This document shows positions 1 to 8,664 of a stretch of DNA of 64,000 nucleotides, piece after piece (the stretch's first letter is position 1; each line of letters begins with the position of its first letter). A model generated the notes under the pieces. That model was given only the letters and a program-made list of their open reading frames with translations. It had not been told where the DNA came from and made no database searches. The position numbers were made by a program, and so were the translations under genes. The DNA is from Micromonospora pisi (GTDB lineage Bacteria; Actinomycetota; Actinomycetes; Mycobacteriales; Micromonosporaceae), in the NCBI RefSeq assembly GCF_003633685.1, contig NZ_RBKT01000001.1, positions 3,534,001 through 3,598,000 on the forward strand, in the 5' to 3' direction.

Positions 1-434
1 AGGCCGGTCGGGTCGGCGACCTCGGCGGCGAGCACGGTCGCCGCGGCCCCCGCCGCCTCGTGCGCCTCGACCAGCGCGGCGACGGTCTCGGGCCGGAGCA
101 GCGGCGCGTCGCCGTTGATCACGATTACGGTGCCGGTCTGGTCGGGTGCCGCGTCGAGCGCCATGCGTACGGCGTGGCCGGTGCCACGCTGCTCGGCCTG
201 GAGGACCGGACTGGCGTCGGGCGCCAACTCGGCGAGGTGCGCGGTGACCTGCTCGGCGCCGTGTCCGACCACGACCAGGGTGCGGTCCGCGGCGAGCGGC
301 GCGGCCGCCGCCAGCACATGACCGAGCAGGGTACGGCCGAGCAAGGGATGCAGGACCTTGGGCAGTGCCGACTTCATCCGCTTGCCCTCGCCAGCGGCGA
401 GAACGACGATGGTGCGGACGCGGGGCTGGGACAC
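1..434 (-). CDS. glmU: GlmU, bifunctional UDP-GlcNAc synthesis enzyme, N-terminal part (runs off window)
   Basis: Cytoplasmic GlmU makes UDP-N-acetylglucosamine for peptidoglycan; its N-terminal half is the GlcNAc-1-phosphate uridylyltransferase and its C-terminal half the acetyltransferase. Only about 144 residues are inside the window. They begin [20 protein letters not shown] and carry the nucleotide-binding signature [18 protein letters not shown], followed by the sugar-nucleotide segment [11 protein letters not shown] and a NGDAPLL metal/UTP site. I chose the GTG at 434 because GGGAG lies a few bases upstream. The acetyltransferase half is off the left edge. The next feature upstream is a tRNA-Gln on the same strand. 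Confident on family; completeness cannot be judged. Confidence 0.93.
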   Translation of the reverse strand, partial: MSQPRVRTIVVLAAGEGKRMKSALPKVLHPLLGRTLLGHVLAAAAPLAADRTLVVVGHGAEQVTAHLAELAPDASPVLQAEQRGTGHAVRMALDAAPDQTGTVIVINGDAPLLRPETVAALVEAHEAAGAAATVLAAEVADPTG

Positions 435-543
435 GAGAAGCTCCCGTCAGAGCGGTTGGCAGTCTGCGGCCCCATGCTAACCGCGCACCGGTGACCGGTC
501 GCCGGGTTCCCCCGTACCGAACGAATCGGACTTAGAGGTACAG

Positions 544-615
544 CTCGGCCGCCAGGGTTCGAACCTGAAATACGGGTACCAAAGACCCGGGTGTTGCCAA
601 TTACACCACGGCCGA
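544..615 (-). tRNA. tRNA-Gln (anticodon TTG)
   Basis: A 72-nt cloverleaf folds on the minus strand. The acceptor stem TCGGCCG/CGGCCGA is perfectly paired, the D arm holds GGTGTAATTGGCAACACC, and the anticodon stem CGGGT/ACCCG closes the loop CTTTGGT, giving anticodon TTG. The T loop is TTCGAAC. The discriminator is G, and CCA is not encoded. It lies between glmU and an HTH-protein gene, all on the minus strand. Confidence 0.95.
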
Positions 616-628
616 AGGCAAAGCAGTG

Positions 629-1498
629 TCAGCCTAGCGCCTCGGCCGACCCCTGGCCGAATCGCTTTAGCGCCTCGGCCGCCAACGCCCGGTTCACGCC
701 CTCGATCCTCCAGTAGAGTTCCCTGCTTCCTGGCACGTCAATCACCAGGCAGCCGCGATAGAGCTCGTCGGTGTTACGGCGGTTCGTCGTCGGCCGGTGG
801 CGCTTGAGCGTAGGTGCCCGCACCCGGTCGACCGGTAGTCCGAGCACCTCGATCCACCACGACGTCGCCGCCTCCACATCCGCCGACTCGTGAATGCTGA
901 GCCGGTAGCTCGGCGTCCGGCGGTCAACCCCGCACGCGTCGAGAAAACGCAGAAAGAGCGCCAACAGCCCCGGATCGCTGTTGGTGAACGTCAAACGGTC
1001 GTTGCGCCGCCAAGGCTTCGACTTGCTCCCCTCACACCAGTAGATGGCGGCCCCGATCAGCAACAGCTCGCGTTCGCTCAACCTGCCGAGTCGATCCACC
1101 TCCGCCGCGTGTACCGCCGCCTGCCGCTCGTCCCGCTCCCGGCGGTGCTCCGCCCAACGGGCGTCGGTCATTCGCCGCGAATGTGCCTGGCGCCGCCGCG
1201 CCCGGGGCGAGTCGGGGTCGAGCGGCAGGTGCTTGACCCACTGGTAGGCGGTCGACTTGGCGACGTCGAGTTCGGTGGCGATCTCGGTGACCGACCAGCC
1301 CTCCTCCCGCAGGCGCAGCGCGCGGGCGCGCACCTCGTCCTTGGCGTTCGGGCGCCGCGTCCAGTCGGGGGCCGGGACGCCGCGCAGCAGCTCGTACAGC
1401 CGGTCCTTGCCGATGCCCAGGCGGGCCCGGATCTGGCCCACGGAAAGGCCTTCGACGGTGCGCAGCCGTCGGGCTTCGGCGGCGAGTTCATCGGTCAT
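629..1498 (-). CDS. Unrecognised DNA-binding-type protein with two N-terminal HTH segments
   Basis: About 289 residues; no specific function recognised. Residues about 1-40 (GLSVGQIRARLGIGKDRLYE) and 60-92 (GWSVTEIATELDVAKSTAYQW) each look like a Homeodomain/resolvase-type helix-turn-helix. A basic, charged helix follows, then a domain with LLLIGAAIYWCEGSK and LTFTNSDPGLLALFLRFLD. That pattern recalls small LAGLIDADG-like or WhiA-like folds, but I see no clear catalytic acidic pair. ATG 1498 is preferred; a GTG at 1507 would add three residues, and neither has a convincing Shine-Dalgarno sequence. It sits 13 bp upstream of tRNA-Gln on the same strand. It could be a regulator or a domesticated homing-type protein. 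Confidence 0.6.
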   Translation of the reverse strand: MTDELAAEARRLRTVEGLSVGQIRARLGIGKDRLYELLRGVPAPDWTRRPNAKDEVRARALRLREEGWSVTEIATELDVAKSTAYQWVKHLPLDPDSPRARRRQAHSRRMTDARWAEHRRERDERQAAVHAAEVDRLGRLSERELLLIGAAIYWCEGSKSKPWRRNDRLTFTNSDPGLLALFLRFLDACGVDRRTPSYRLSIHESADVEAATSWWIEVLGLPVDRVRAPTLKRHRPTTNRRNTDELYRGCLVIDVPGSRELYWRIEGVNRALAAEALKRFGQGSAEALG

Positions 1499-1575
1499 GA
1501 CCAGCACGTTAGGACAGACGTACGACGCGTTTCGTCAAGACCTCATAGGGAACTCCCAGAACTCACCCATGGCGA

Positions 1576-1612
1576 CTTACGGTGCCGTAAGTTACGGTGA
1601 CGTAGGCGTAAC
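1576..1612. promoter_or_regulatory. Tandem palindromic operator upstream of the desaturase (probable TetR site)
   Basis: CTTACGG-TG-CCGTAAG (1576-1591) is an inverted repeat. It abuts a second one, GTTACG (1591-1596) and CGTAAC (1607-1612). Both contain the direct repeat TTACGGTG, 15 bp apart (1577 and 1592). The site lies 39 bp before the desaturase start, and a TetR gene follows the desaturase, so autoregulation of the pair by that TetR is the simple reading. That link is inference. Confidence 0.6.
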
Positions 1613-1650
1613 TTCGGGATCTCATCCCCCGTCCCACTCATCGAGGTGCC

Positions 1651-2622
1651 ATGTCGACCACCCTGACCGAACCGCCCGCCGCAACCGCCGACAGAGGCCC
1701 CAAGCCGCTCACCGAAGGCAAGCAGCCGGTGGCCATCCTGATCGCCCTCTGGTCCTTCGTGATCGTGCCGTTCCTCGCCCTCATCGCCGCCGTTCCGGTG
1801 GCCTGGGGCGGCTGGCTGACCTGGACCGACCTCGCGATCGGCGGGGTGTGGTACGTGGTTTCCGGACTCGGCATCACGGTCGGCTTCCACCGCTACTTCA
1901 CCCACGGCTCGTTCAAGGCCAAGCGGTGGCTACGGGTGACGCTCGCGGTGGCGGGTTCGTTCGCGGTCCAGGGCAACATCACCCAGTGGGTGGCCGACCA
2001 CCGGCGTCACCACGCCTTTTCCGACGTCGAGGGCGACCCGCACTCGCCGTGGAGGTTCGGCGAGAGTGTGTGGGGCCTGACCAAGGGCCTCTTCTTCGCC
2101 CACATGGGCTGGCTGTTCCACCGCGAACTCTCCAACCGGGCGCGGTTCGCCCCGGACCTGTTGGCTGACAAGGACATCGACCGGGTGGACCGGCTCTTCC
2201 CGCTGCTGGTGAGCATCTCGCTGCTCACTCCGGCGGCCATCGGCGGCCTGGTCACCTGGTCCTGGCAGGGCGCGCTGACCGCGTTCTTCTGGGCCGGTCT
2301 GGTCCGGATCGGGCTGCTGCACCACGTGACCTGGTCGATCAACTCGGTCTGCCACGTCTACGGCGAGCGCCCGTTCGAGGTGCGCCAGGGCGACAAGGCG
2401 TCGAACTTCTGGCCGCTGGCGATCCTCTCCTTCGGTGAGAGCTGGCACAACCTGCACCACGCCGACCCGACCAGCGCCCGGCACGGGGTGCTGCGTGGCC
2501 AGGTGGACATCTCGGCGCGGGTGATCTGGGCGTTCGAGAAGGCCGGTGCGGCGTTCGACGTACGGTGGCCGAAGCCGGAACGGATCGCGGCGAAACTGGT
2601 GAAACCGGCCGTACCGCAGTGA
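1651..2622 (+). CDS. Membrane acyl-CoA (stearoyl-type) delta-9 desaturase
   Basis: Integral membrane di-iron enzyme that inserts a cis double bond into saturated acyl-CoA; 323 residues, normal for the family. The three histidine boxes are complete: H80-RYFT-H85, H117-RRHH-121 and H266-NLHH-270, plus the extra conserved NSVCH around 231-235. Hydrophobic segments lie at about 27-75 and 185-225. ATG 1651 is preceded by GAGGTG. A TetR gene follows 52 bp downstream on the same strand and tandem palindromes lie upstream, which suggests control by membrane lipid or acyl-CoA state. This resembles DesA3/DesT-type arrangements in other bacteria. Confidence 0.93.
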   Translation: MSTTLTEPPAATADRGPKPLTEGKQPVAILIALWSFVIVPFLALIAAVPVAWGGWLTWTDLAIGGVWYVVSGLGITVGFHRYFTHGSFKAKRWLRVTLAVAGSFAVQGNITQWVADHRRHHAFSDVEGDPHSPWRFGESVWGLTKGLFFAHMGWLFHRELSNRARFAPDLLADKDIDRVDRLFPLLVSISLLTPAAIGGLVTWSWQGALTAFFWAGLVRIGLLHHVTWSINSVCHVYGERPFEVRQGDKASNFWPLAILSFGESWHNLHHADPTSARHGVLRGQVDISARVIWAFEKAGAAFDVRWPKPERIAAKLVKPAVPQ

Positions 2623-2674
2623 TCAGGCCGCGCCGGGGCGCGTCACGGGTGGCGCCACCTGGCAGGATGGCCGG

Positions 2675-3361
2675 GTGACAGAGAGCCCGAGCACGAGCGG
2701 GGGCAACGGGCGGGGGCGACCGCCGACGGCGCCGGCCAAGCCAAATTCCCGGGTACGGATGTCCGCGGCGCAGCGCCGCGAGCAACTGATCTCCATCGGG
2801 CGACAGATCTTCGCCGAGCGCGGTTTTGACGCCACCTCCATCGAGGAGGTGGCGTCCCGCGCGAAGGTCTCCAAGCCGGTGGTCTACGAGCATTTCGGTG
2901 GCAAGGAGGGCCTCTACGCGGTTGTCGTCGACCGGGAGGTCCGGGCCCTGCTCGACCGGGTGGCGGCCGCGTTGACGGCGGGTCATCCACGGGAGTTGCT
3001 GGAGCAGGCCGCGCTGGCGCTGCTCGGCTACATCGAGGAGGAGACCAGCGGTTTCCGGGTGTTGGTCCGGGAGTCGCCGGTGATGTCGGCGACGGGCAAC
3101 TTCAGCAGCGTGCTCAACGACGTGGCGCACCAGGTGGAGCACATTCTGGGGGCGGAGTTCAAGAGTCGTGGCTACGACCCGAAGCTGGCCGAGTTGTACG
3201 CGCAGGCGCTGGTGGGGATGGTGGCGTTGACCGGGCGCTGGTGGCTGGAGGTACGCAAGCCGCGTAAGGAGACGGTGGCCGCGCATCTGGTCAACCTGGC
3301 CTGGCACGGGCTTTCGCATCTGGAGGCGAAGCCGACGTTGCTGACCCGCCGGGGCCGTTGA
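2675..3361 (+). CDS. TetR-family regulator, likely of the adjacent desaturase
   Basis: A 228-residue dimeric repressor type. The N-terminal 30 residues are a disordered, Gly/Pro-rich tail. The HTH occupies about 36-80 (SIEEVASRAKVSKPVVYEHF, with the usual GGKEGLY after it). The rest is a helical ligand-binding domain containing FRVLVRESP and a helical C-terminus. The GTG at 2675 is used. The gene is co-directional with the desaturase and probably co-transcribed; the tandem palindromes at 1576-1612 are its most likely operator. The ligand is not readable from sequence, though acyl-CoA would fit the context. Confidence 0.88.
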   Translation: MTESPSTSGGNGRGRPPTAPAKPNSRVRMSAAQRREQLISIGRQIFAERGFDATSIEEVASRAKVSKPVVYEHFGGKEGLYAVVVDREVRALLDRVAAALTAGHPRELLEQAALALLGYIEEETSGFRVLVRESPVMSATGNFSSVLNDVAHQVEHILGAEFKSRGYDPKLAELYAQALVGMVALTGRWWLEVRKPRKETVAAHLVNLAWHGLSHLEAKPTLLTRRGR

Positions 3362-3384
3362 CCCCGGCCCGGCTCAGGCCGGGG
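3362..3384. terminator. Hairpin between convergent tetR and DUF4383 gene
   Basis: CCCCGGCC (3362-3369) and GGCCGGGG (3377-3384) form a perfect 8-bp stem with a 7-nt loop directly after the tetR stop codon. It can serve both converging genes. There is no clear T-run, as is common at high GC. Confidence 0.6.
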
Positions 3385-3393
3385 CGGGTGCGG

Positions 3394-3867
3394 TCAGCCG
3401 GCGGGGTCGGTTGATGCGGTGCGGCGGTACTCACGTTCGGCTTCGGCGCGGGCCGGTGGGCCGACCTTGTCGTAAAGGCCGGTGGCGAGCGTCACCAGGC
3501 CGAAGATCATTGACACCACGACCGTGGCCACGGAGAAGTTGAGGATGTTGGCCTCGGTCTGGAGCACGGTCAGCATGACGAGTCCGACGACGAGGAAGAC
3601 CACCCCGGCGGTGAGGTTCATGAAGTGGCCGAGGTTGCCTCGTTGGGAGGCGCCGATCAGGATCACGATGCCGAAGAGCACCGATACCAGCGAGAAGGCC
3701 AGGTTGGTACGGAGTCCGAGGGCGTACACGTCGTCGCGGCCGAAGAGTGAGTTGCCGGCGGTCTCGACGAGGCCGAAGATCCCGAAGATCAGGATGTAGA
3801 GCCCGACGAGCCCGGAGAGGACCCGGTAGAGCGGGCGCGCCGGGTGGTTGATGGGGATGTGAGCCAT
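3394..3867 (-). CDS. DUF4383-type small membrane protein, copy 1
   Basis: 157 residues with four predicted membrane helices (about 13-33, 49-70, 79-101, 109-130). It opens with MAHIPINHPARPLYRVLSGL, the motif typical of DUF4383 proteins. The function of the family is unknown. The ATG at 3867 has a GGAGAGG-type ribosome site just upstream. A second, clearly related protein starts 119 bp further up on the same strand, so the pair looks like a tandem duplication. The hydrophilic C-terminal tail of about 25 residues, rich in Arg/Glu, is probably cytoplasmic. Confidence 0.85.
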   Translation of the reverse strand: MAHIPINHPARPLYRVLSGLVGLYILIFGIFGLVETAGNSLFGRDDVYALGLRTNLAFSLVSVLFGIVILIGASQRGNLGHFMNLTAGVVFLVVGLVMLTVLQTEANILNFSVATVVVSMIFGLVTLATGLYDKVGPPARAEAEREYRRTASTDPAG

Positions 3868-3985
3868 CGACCTCTCCTCCCGTACTGGTGACGATTCTTC
3901 CGAATTGTCGCCCAGATCGGGAGGCGTTTCCGGGGAACGCGGATCAGGACCGTTCGGTACGGCCCGTCACCCGGCGCCAGCCCGC

Positions 3986-4444
3986 TCAGAGCACCAGGCG
4001 CCCGTCCCGCCAGGCCCGCGCCTCGTCCTCGGAGCCGACCCGGCCGTACATGCCGGCCATCAGCAGCACCAGCCCGAGGAGCATGGTCACCACGACGCCG
4101 GGGATGGTGTAGTTGAGGTAGTTGGCGTCCGTCCGGATGACCGCGAGGCCAGCCAGCGACACCACCATCAGCAGGTAGCCGATCCACTTGTTGAGCGTGG
4201 CGTCGACGTTACGGCCGATGCCGGTGCCGATCAGGACGAGCACGCCGAGCACCGCGGCGAGCGCCGAGTGGCCGAGGTTGGTCCCCTGGCCGAGCACGGT
4301 GATGGTCTGGTCCTGGGCGAACAGTTCGCTGCCGCTGGTCTCGACGAGCCCGAGGACACCGAAGATGACCAGGTAGAGGCCGGTCAGTCCGCCGATCGCG
4401 CGGTAGATCGGGCGCGCGGGGTGGTTGACGGGGTTGTGGGCCAT
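3986..4444 (-). CDS. DUF4383-type small membrane protein, copy 2
   Basis: 152 residues and four hydrophobic helices. It begins MAHNPVNHPARPIYRAIGGL, closely parallel to its downstream neighbour, with the same VETSGSELF-type loop after the first helix. DUF4383 proteins have no known biochemical role. The ATG at 4444 follows GGAGAG at suitable spacing. Genes 4444-3986 and 3867-3394 probably form a two-gene unit; the 118-bp gap holds no obvious terminator. Confidence 0.85.
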   Translation of the reverse strand: MAHNPVNHPARPIYRAIGGLTGLYLVIFGVLGLVETSGSELFAQDQTITVLGQGTNLGHSALAAVLGVLVLIGTGIGRNVDATLNKWIGYLLMVVSLAGLAVIRTDANYLNYTIPGVVVTMLLGLVLLMAGMYGRVGSEDEARAWRDGRLVL

Positions 4445-4498
4445 AGTCGTAACTCTCCAACGCCGTTCCGGTGAGGGTCGTCAACGATTGTCCCGCAT

Positions 4499-4565
4499 GC
4501 GGCGGTGTGACGCCGCACACGCCCAGCCGCGAGCCGCCCGGGCCGGGCAGCGGCGGGTCCGCCGC
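4499..4565 (-). terminator. GC-rich hairpin region after the ABC-F gene
   Basis: Two small inverted repeats, GCGGCG (4499-4504) with CGCCGC (4511-4516), and GCGGCGG (4550-4556) with CCGCCGC (4559-4565), lie just past the ABC-F stop. The second has only a 2-nt centre, so it would open to a shorter stem. This is a weak terminator call. Confidence 0.35.
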
Positions 4566-4581
4566 CCGACCGGAACCGGTC

Positions 4582-6414
4582 TCAGTTCCCTGGCACCTGC
4601 TCGGCGAGAGCCAGCCAGGTTTCCTCGGTCTGCTCCCGTTCGGCCCGTACCGCGCGCAGTTCGTTGTCCAGTTCGGCGACCTTCGCGTAGTCGGTGGCGT
4701 GCTCGGCCATCTGGTCGTGCAGCGCGGACTCCCGCTGGTCGAGCTTGGCGATCTGCCGCTCCAGCTTGCTCAGTTCCTTCTTGGCCACCCGTACCTCGGC
4801 GGCGCTGAGCGGGGCGGGGCCGTCGTCGGTCGCACCACGCCCGGTCTCCTGGGGCGAAGGGGCGGCCGTCGAGGCACCGGTGGTGGCGGTGCGACCCTGG
4901 CCGGCACTCGCTCGGGAGAGGTATTCGTCGATGCCACCGGGCAGGTGGACCAGCCGGCCGTCGCCGAACATGCCGTAGACCACGTCGGTGACCCGCTCGA
5001 TCAGGTACCGGTCGTGGCTGGCCACGATGACCGTACCGGGCCAGGAGTCGAGCAGGTCCTCCAACGCGGCCAGGGTGTCGGTGTCCAGGTCGTTGGTGGG
5101 TTCGTCGAAGAGGAGCACGTTCGGTTCGGCGGCGAGCAGCCGCAGCATCTGCAACCGGCGGCGTTCACCACCGGAAAGATCGCCGACCGGGGTCCAGAGT
5201 CGACGGTCGTCGAAGCCGAACACCTCGGCGAGTTGGGAGGCGGCCAGTTCGCGGTCGCCGAGGACGACCCGGCGGGCCACCTCCTCGACCGCTTCCAGCA
5301 CCCGCAGTTTGTTGGGGAGCTCGGAGAGTTCCTGGGAGAGGAACGCCGGGCGTACGGTCGAGCCGATGTTGACCCGTCCCGCCTCGGGTTCGCGTACCCC
5401 GGCGAGCAGGCGCAGCAGCGTGGTCTTGCCGGCCCCGTTGGCGCCGACGATGGCGATCCGGTCGCCGGGGCCGACCTGCCAGGTCAGGTTGTCCAGGATC
5501 AGCTTCGGGCCGGCCTTGAGGGTCACGTCCTCCAGGTCGTACACCTGCTTGCCGAGTCGGGAGGTGGCCAGCCGTTGCAGTGACATGGTGTCGCGCGGCG
5601 GCGGTACGTCGGCGATCAGCGCGTTGGCGGCGTCGATCCGGAACTGGGGCTTGGAGGTCCGGGCCGGCGGTCCCCGGCGCAGCCAGGCGATCTCCTTGCG
5701 GAGCAGGTTCTGCCGGCGGGCCTCGGTCGCGGCGGCGACCCGTTCCCGCTCCACCCGGGCGAGCGTCCAGGCGGCGAAGCCACCCTCGTAGGCCCGTACG
5801 GCCTGGTCGCCGACCTCCCAGGTGGTGGTGCAGACGGCGTCGAGGAACCAGCGGTCGTGGGTGACGACGACGAGCGCGCCCCGACGGTTGACCAGGTGCC
5901 GGGCGAGCCAGTCGACGCCGGCCACGTCGAGGTGGTTGGTCGGCTCGTCGAGGATGAGCAGGTCGGCGGTGCGGACCAGGAGGGCGGCGAGCGCGACCCG
6001 GCGCCGTTCGCCGCCGGACATCGGTCCGACCGGCTGGTCGAGCCCGAGGTACGGCATGCCGAGCCCGTCGAGGATGGCCCGGACTCCGGCGTCGCCGGCC
6101 CACTCGTGCTCGGCACCCATGCTCTGGTCCAGCCAGGCGGTGCCGAGCACCACGTCCCGTACGGTCGCCTCGGCGTCGAGGTTGAGGGTCTGGGGTAGCC
6201 AGGCGACCCGCAGGTCACGACGGTGCGTCACCCGCCCGTTGTCCGGTTCTTCGAGCTTGGTGAGGAGTCGGAGCAGGGTCGACTTGCCGGCCCCGTTGAG
6301 CCCGACGACACCGATCCGGTCGGCGTCGTCGAGGCCGAGGGACACGTCGGTGAGCAGTTGCCCGGCCGCGCCATAGCCCTTGGACACCCGGTCCAGGTTG
6401 ACGATGTTGGCCAC
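4582..6414 (-). CDS. ABC-F family ATPase (Uup-like)
   Basis: 610 residues with two ABC ATPase domains and no membrane part, the ABC-F layout: ribosome-associated translation factors or antibiotic-protection proteins. Walker A motifs are GLNGAGKST (about 38-46) and GANGAGKTT; signatures are MSGGERRR and LSGGERRR; Walker B motifs end in LDEPTNHLD and FDEPTNDLD. The C-terminal 70 residues are a charged coiled coil, typical of Uup. GTG 6414 (VANIVNLD) is chosen because AAGGTGGG lies just upstream; an ATG seven codons earlier is less likely. It follows ksgA and ispE, a common actinobacterial order, so a housekeeping translation role is more likely than resistance. Confidence 0.9.
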   Translation of the reverse strand: MANIVNLDRVSKGYGAAGQLLTDVSLGLDDADRIGVVGLNGAGKSTLLRLLTKLEEPDNGRVTHRRDLRVAWLPQTLNLDAEATVRDVVLGTAWLDQSMGAEHEWAGDAGVRAILDGLGMPYLGLDQPVGPMSGGERRRVALAALLVRTADLLILDEPTNHLDVAGVDWLARHLVNRRGALVVVTHDRWFLDAVCTTTWEVGDQAVRAYEGGFAAWTLARVERERVAAATEARRQNLLRKEIAWLRRGPPARTSKPQFRIDAANALIADVPPPRDTMSLQRLATSRLGKQVYDLEDVTLKAGPKLILDNLTWQVGPGDRIAIVGANGAGKTTLLRLLAGVREPEAGRVNIGSTVRPAFLSQELSELPNKLRVLEAVEEVARRVVLGDRELAASQLAEVFGFDDRRLWTPVGDLSGGERRRLQMLRLLAAEPNVLLFDEPTNDLDTDTLAALEDLLDSWPGTVIVASHDRYLIERVTDVVYGMFGDGRLVHLPGGIDEYLSRASAGQGRTATTGASTAAPSPQETGRGATDDGPAPLSAAEVRVAKKELSKLERQIAKLDQRESALHDQMAEHATDYAKVAELDNELRAVRAEREQTEETWLALAEQVPGN

Positions 6415-6518
6415 GAGCCCACCTTCCATGATCAAAGGCGCCCCGGGTGCCGGTCGACCGGCACGGGGGGACGCCTGGAGTAGTCCAAGCCTACGCGGGT
6501 GGCGTACCCGTCGGCCGG

Positions 6519-7475
6519 TCAGATCACCCGGGCGCCGGGGACGGCCCCGGTGGCGGTGCGGGCGGCCCGGCAGACGCCGGCGGCTTCCAGTTCGGCGGCG
6601 ATCCGGTTGGCGCTGGGGCCGTCGGCGGCGAGGAAGACGCAGGTGGGGCCGGAGCCGGAGACCATGCCGGCGAGCGCACCGGCAGCCTCGCCGGCCTTCA
6701 GGGTGGCCGCCAGGGCCGGGCGCAGCGACAGGGCGGCGACCTGTAGGTCGTTGCCGAGGTTCTCGGCGAGTACCGCCGGGTCACGCTGGCGCAGCGCGGC
6801 GAGCAGCCCTTCGGCGGCGGTCAGTGGGGGCGGGGCGGCACCGTCGGCGCGCAGCCGGTCCAGTTCACGGAAGGCGACCGGGGTGGAGATGCCGCCGTCG
6901 GCGACCGCGACCACCCAGTGCCAGGTGGTGGGCCGGGCCAGTACGGGACTGACCGCCTCGCCGCGTCCGGTGCCGAGCGCGGTGCCGCCGTAGAGCAGGA
7001 ACGGGACGTCGGAACCGAGGTCGGCGGCGATCAGGGCGAGTTGGTCGCGGGAGAGGTTGGTGCCCCAGAGGGTGTCGCAGGCGACGAGGGCGGCGGCGGC
7101 GTCGGCACTGCCGCCGGCGAGGCCGGCGGCGAGCGGGATCTGCTTGCGCAGGTGCAGCCGGGCGTGCGCGGGTACGCCGACGTGTTCGGCGAGGGCGCGG
7201 GCGGCCCGGATGACCAGGTTCTCCTCGTCCAGGGCCAGTTCGCCGGTGCCTTCGCCCTCCATGGTGAGGGTGAGGGTGTCGCCGCGTCGGGCGGTCAGCT
7301 CGTCGTGCAGCGCGATGGCGTGGTAGATGGTGTTCAGTTCGTGGTAGCCGTCCGGGCGCAGCGGGCCCACCCCGAGGTGCAGGTTGATCTTCGCCGGGAC
7401 GCGTACCTTGACCGGGCCGCTCGCGCCGCGCCGGGCCCGCTCGTCGTCATCGTCCGGCCGCCATGCCTCGGTCAC
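6519..7475 (-). CDS. ispE: 4-diphosphocytidyl-2-C-methyl-D-erythritol kinase
   Basis: Phosphorylates CDP-methylerythritol at the 2-hydroxyl in the non-mevalonate isoprenoid pathway; cytoplasmic GHMP kinase. 318 residues, standard length. The substrate/ATP motif VRVPAKINLHLGV is near residue 25. The GHMP phosphate loop PLAAGLAGGSADAAAAL is near 120, with DLGSDVPF after it, and MVSGSGPTCVF near the C-terminus. GTG 7475 (VTEAWRPD) is the only sensible start ahead of the core. Longer readings upstream run into ksgA in another frame. The ksgA stop is 86 bp upstream, so the two are probably co-transcribed. Confidence 0.93.
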   Translation of the reverse strand: MTEAWRPDDDDERARRGASGPVKVRVPAKINLHLGVGPLRPDGYHELNTIYHAIALHDELTARRGDTLTLTMEGEGTGELALDEENLVIRAARALAEHVGVPAHARLHLRKQIPLAAGLAGGSADAAAALVACDTLWGTNLSRDQLALIAADLGSDVPFLLYGGTALGTGRGEAVSPVLARPTTWHWVVAVADGGISTPVAFRELDRLRADGAAPPPLTAAEGLLAALRQRDPAVLAENLGNDLQVAALSLRPALAATLKAGEAAGALAGMVSGSGPTCVFLAADGPSANRIAAELEAAGVCRAARTATGAVPGARVI

Positions 7476-7561
7476 CGGGCACGGCCCGGGACCCGGGACA
7501 CCGCCGCTGCGGCGAGGTGGTGTGGGGGCGACACGGGCCTGGTTACGAGCACGGCGACAGC

Positions 7562-8431
7562 CTACTCGGCACGATCCGGAGCGGGCGGGGCCGACGCGGC
7601 GATGGCGGCGAACTGCTCCACGGTGAGCGATTCGCCCCGGGCGCCGGGGTCGACACCGGCCGCGCGGAGCAGCGTTTCGGCGCGGGCCGCGCCTCCGGCC
7701 CAGCCGGCGAGCGCGGCGCGCAGGGTCTTGCGACGCTGGGCGAAGGCGGCGTCGACGACGGCGAAGACCCGTTTGCGGGGTACGTCGGCGCGGGGCGGTT
7801 CGTGGCGGGTGAAGGCGACCAGCCCGGAGTCGACGTTCGGCACCGGCCAGAAGACGTTCGGTGGGACCTTGCCGGCGCCGCGCGCGTTCGCGTACCAGGC
7901 GAGTTTGACCGACGGGATGCCGTACGTCTTGGAGCCGGGGCCGGCGACGAGCCGGTCGGCGACCTCCTTCTGCACCATGACCAGTCCGGTACGGAGGCTG
8001 GGCAGTTCGGCGAGCAGGTGCAGCACCACCGGCACGGCCACGTTGTACGGCAGGTTGGCGACCAGCGCGGTCGGTGCCGGTTGGCCCAGTTCGGCGCCGG
8101 TGATCCGAAGCGCGTCGGCGTGGTGCACGGTGAGCCGCCCGGCGGCTTCCGGGGACCGGTCGGCGACGGTCGCGGGCAGCGCGGCGGCCAGCGTCGGGTC
8201 GATCTCCACGACGTGTACGTGTCCGGCGGCGGCGAGCAGCCCCAGGGTGAGTGAGCCCAGCCCGGGGCCGACCTCCAGGGCCACGTCGGCCGGGGTGAGT
8301 TCGGCGGCGGCGACGATCCGGCGGACGGTGTTCGGGTCGTGGACGAAGTTCTGGCCCAGTTTCTTGGTCGGCGCGACGCCGAGTCGGGCGGCCAGTTCCC
8401 GGATCTCCGCCGGGCCGAGGAGTCCGGTCAT
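7562..8431 (-). CDS. ksgA: 16S rRNA dimethyladenosine transferase
   Basis: RsmA/KsgA dimethylates two adjacent adenosines near the 3' end of 16S rRNA during small-subunit maturation, using AdoMet. 289 residues. The N-terminal [14 protein letters not shown] segment, the AdoMet motif [10 protein letters not shown], the acidic VVEIDP strand and the catalytic NLPYNV motif are all present, and the C-terminal [13 protein letters not shown] helix is typical. The start is ATG 8431. It is divergent from the Lrp-type gene. In many actinomycetes tatD lies directly upstream of ksgA, but here the Lrp gene separates them. Confidence 0.95.
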   Translation of the reverse strand: MTGLLGPAEIRELAARLGVAPTKKLGQNFVHDPNTVRRIVAAAELTPADVALEVGPGLGSLTLGLLAAAGHVHVVEIDPTLAAALPATVADRSPEAAGRLTVHHADALRITGAELGQPAPTALVANLPYNVAVPVVLHLLAELPSLRTGLVMVQKEVADRLVAGPGSKTYGIPSVKLAWYANARGAGKVPPNVFWPVPNVDSGLVAFTRHEPPRADVPRKRVFAVVDAAFAQRRKTLRAALAGWAGGAARAETLLRAAGVDPGARGESLTVEQFAAIAASAPPAPDRAE

Positions 8432-8664
8432 GAGGCCAGAGCCTACGGGGCCGGATCGGGCCTCTGGCCGGCACGCCCGGTACGGCGGCGCACAACTCCG
8501 CTTTGACTACCAAACTGGCGAAAACATGACATGTCACCGTTGCTGACCGGCGTTCCGTACTCCACGCTGGTCACCGTGGACCGACCGAACTCGATGACGC
8601 CCCCTCCGCGTGGCTGGACGACCGCGACGCGGACCGCCGGGACCCCGTCGACCGTCGCGCCCGC

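Noticed and set aside
6519-8537. A 672-residue minus-strand frame joining ispE to an upstream region
   Set aside because: The upstream part reads the ksgA region in another frame and has only Arg/Pro-rich sequence; ispE starts at GTG 7475.
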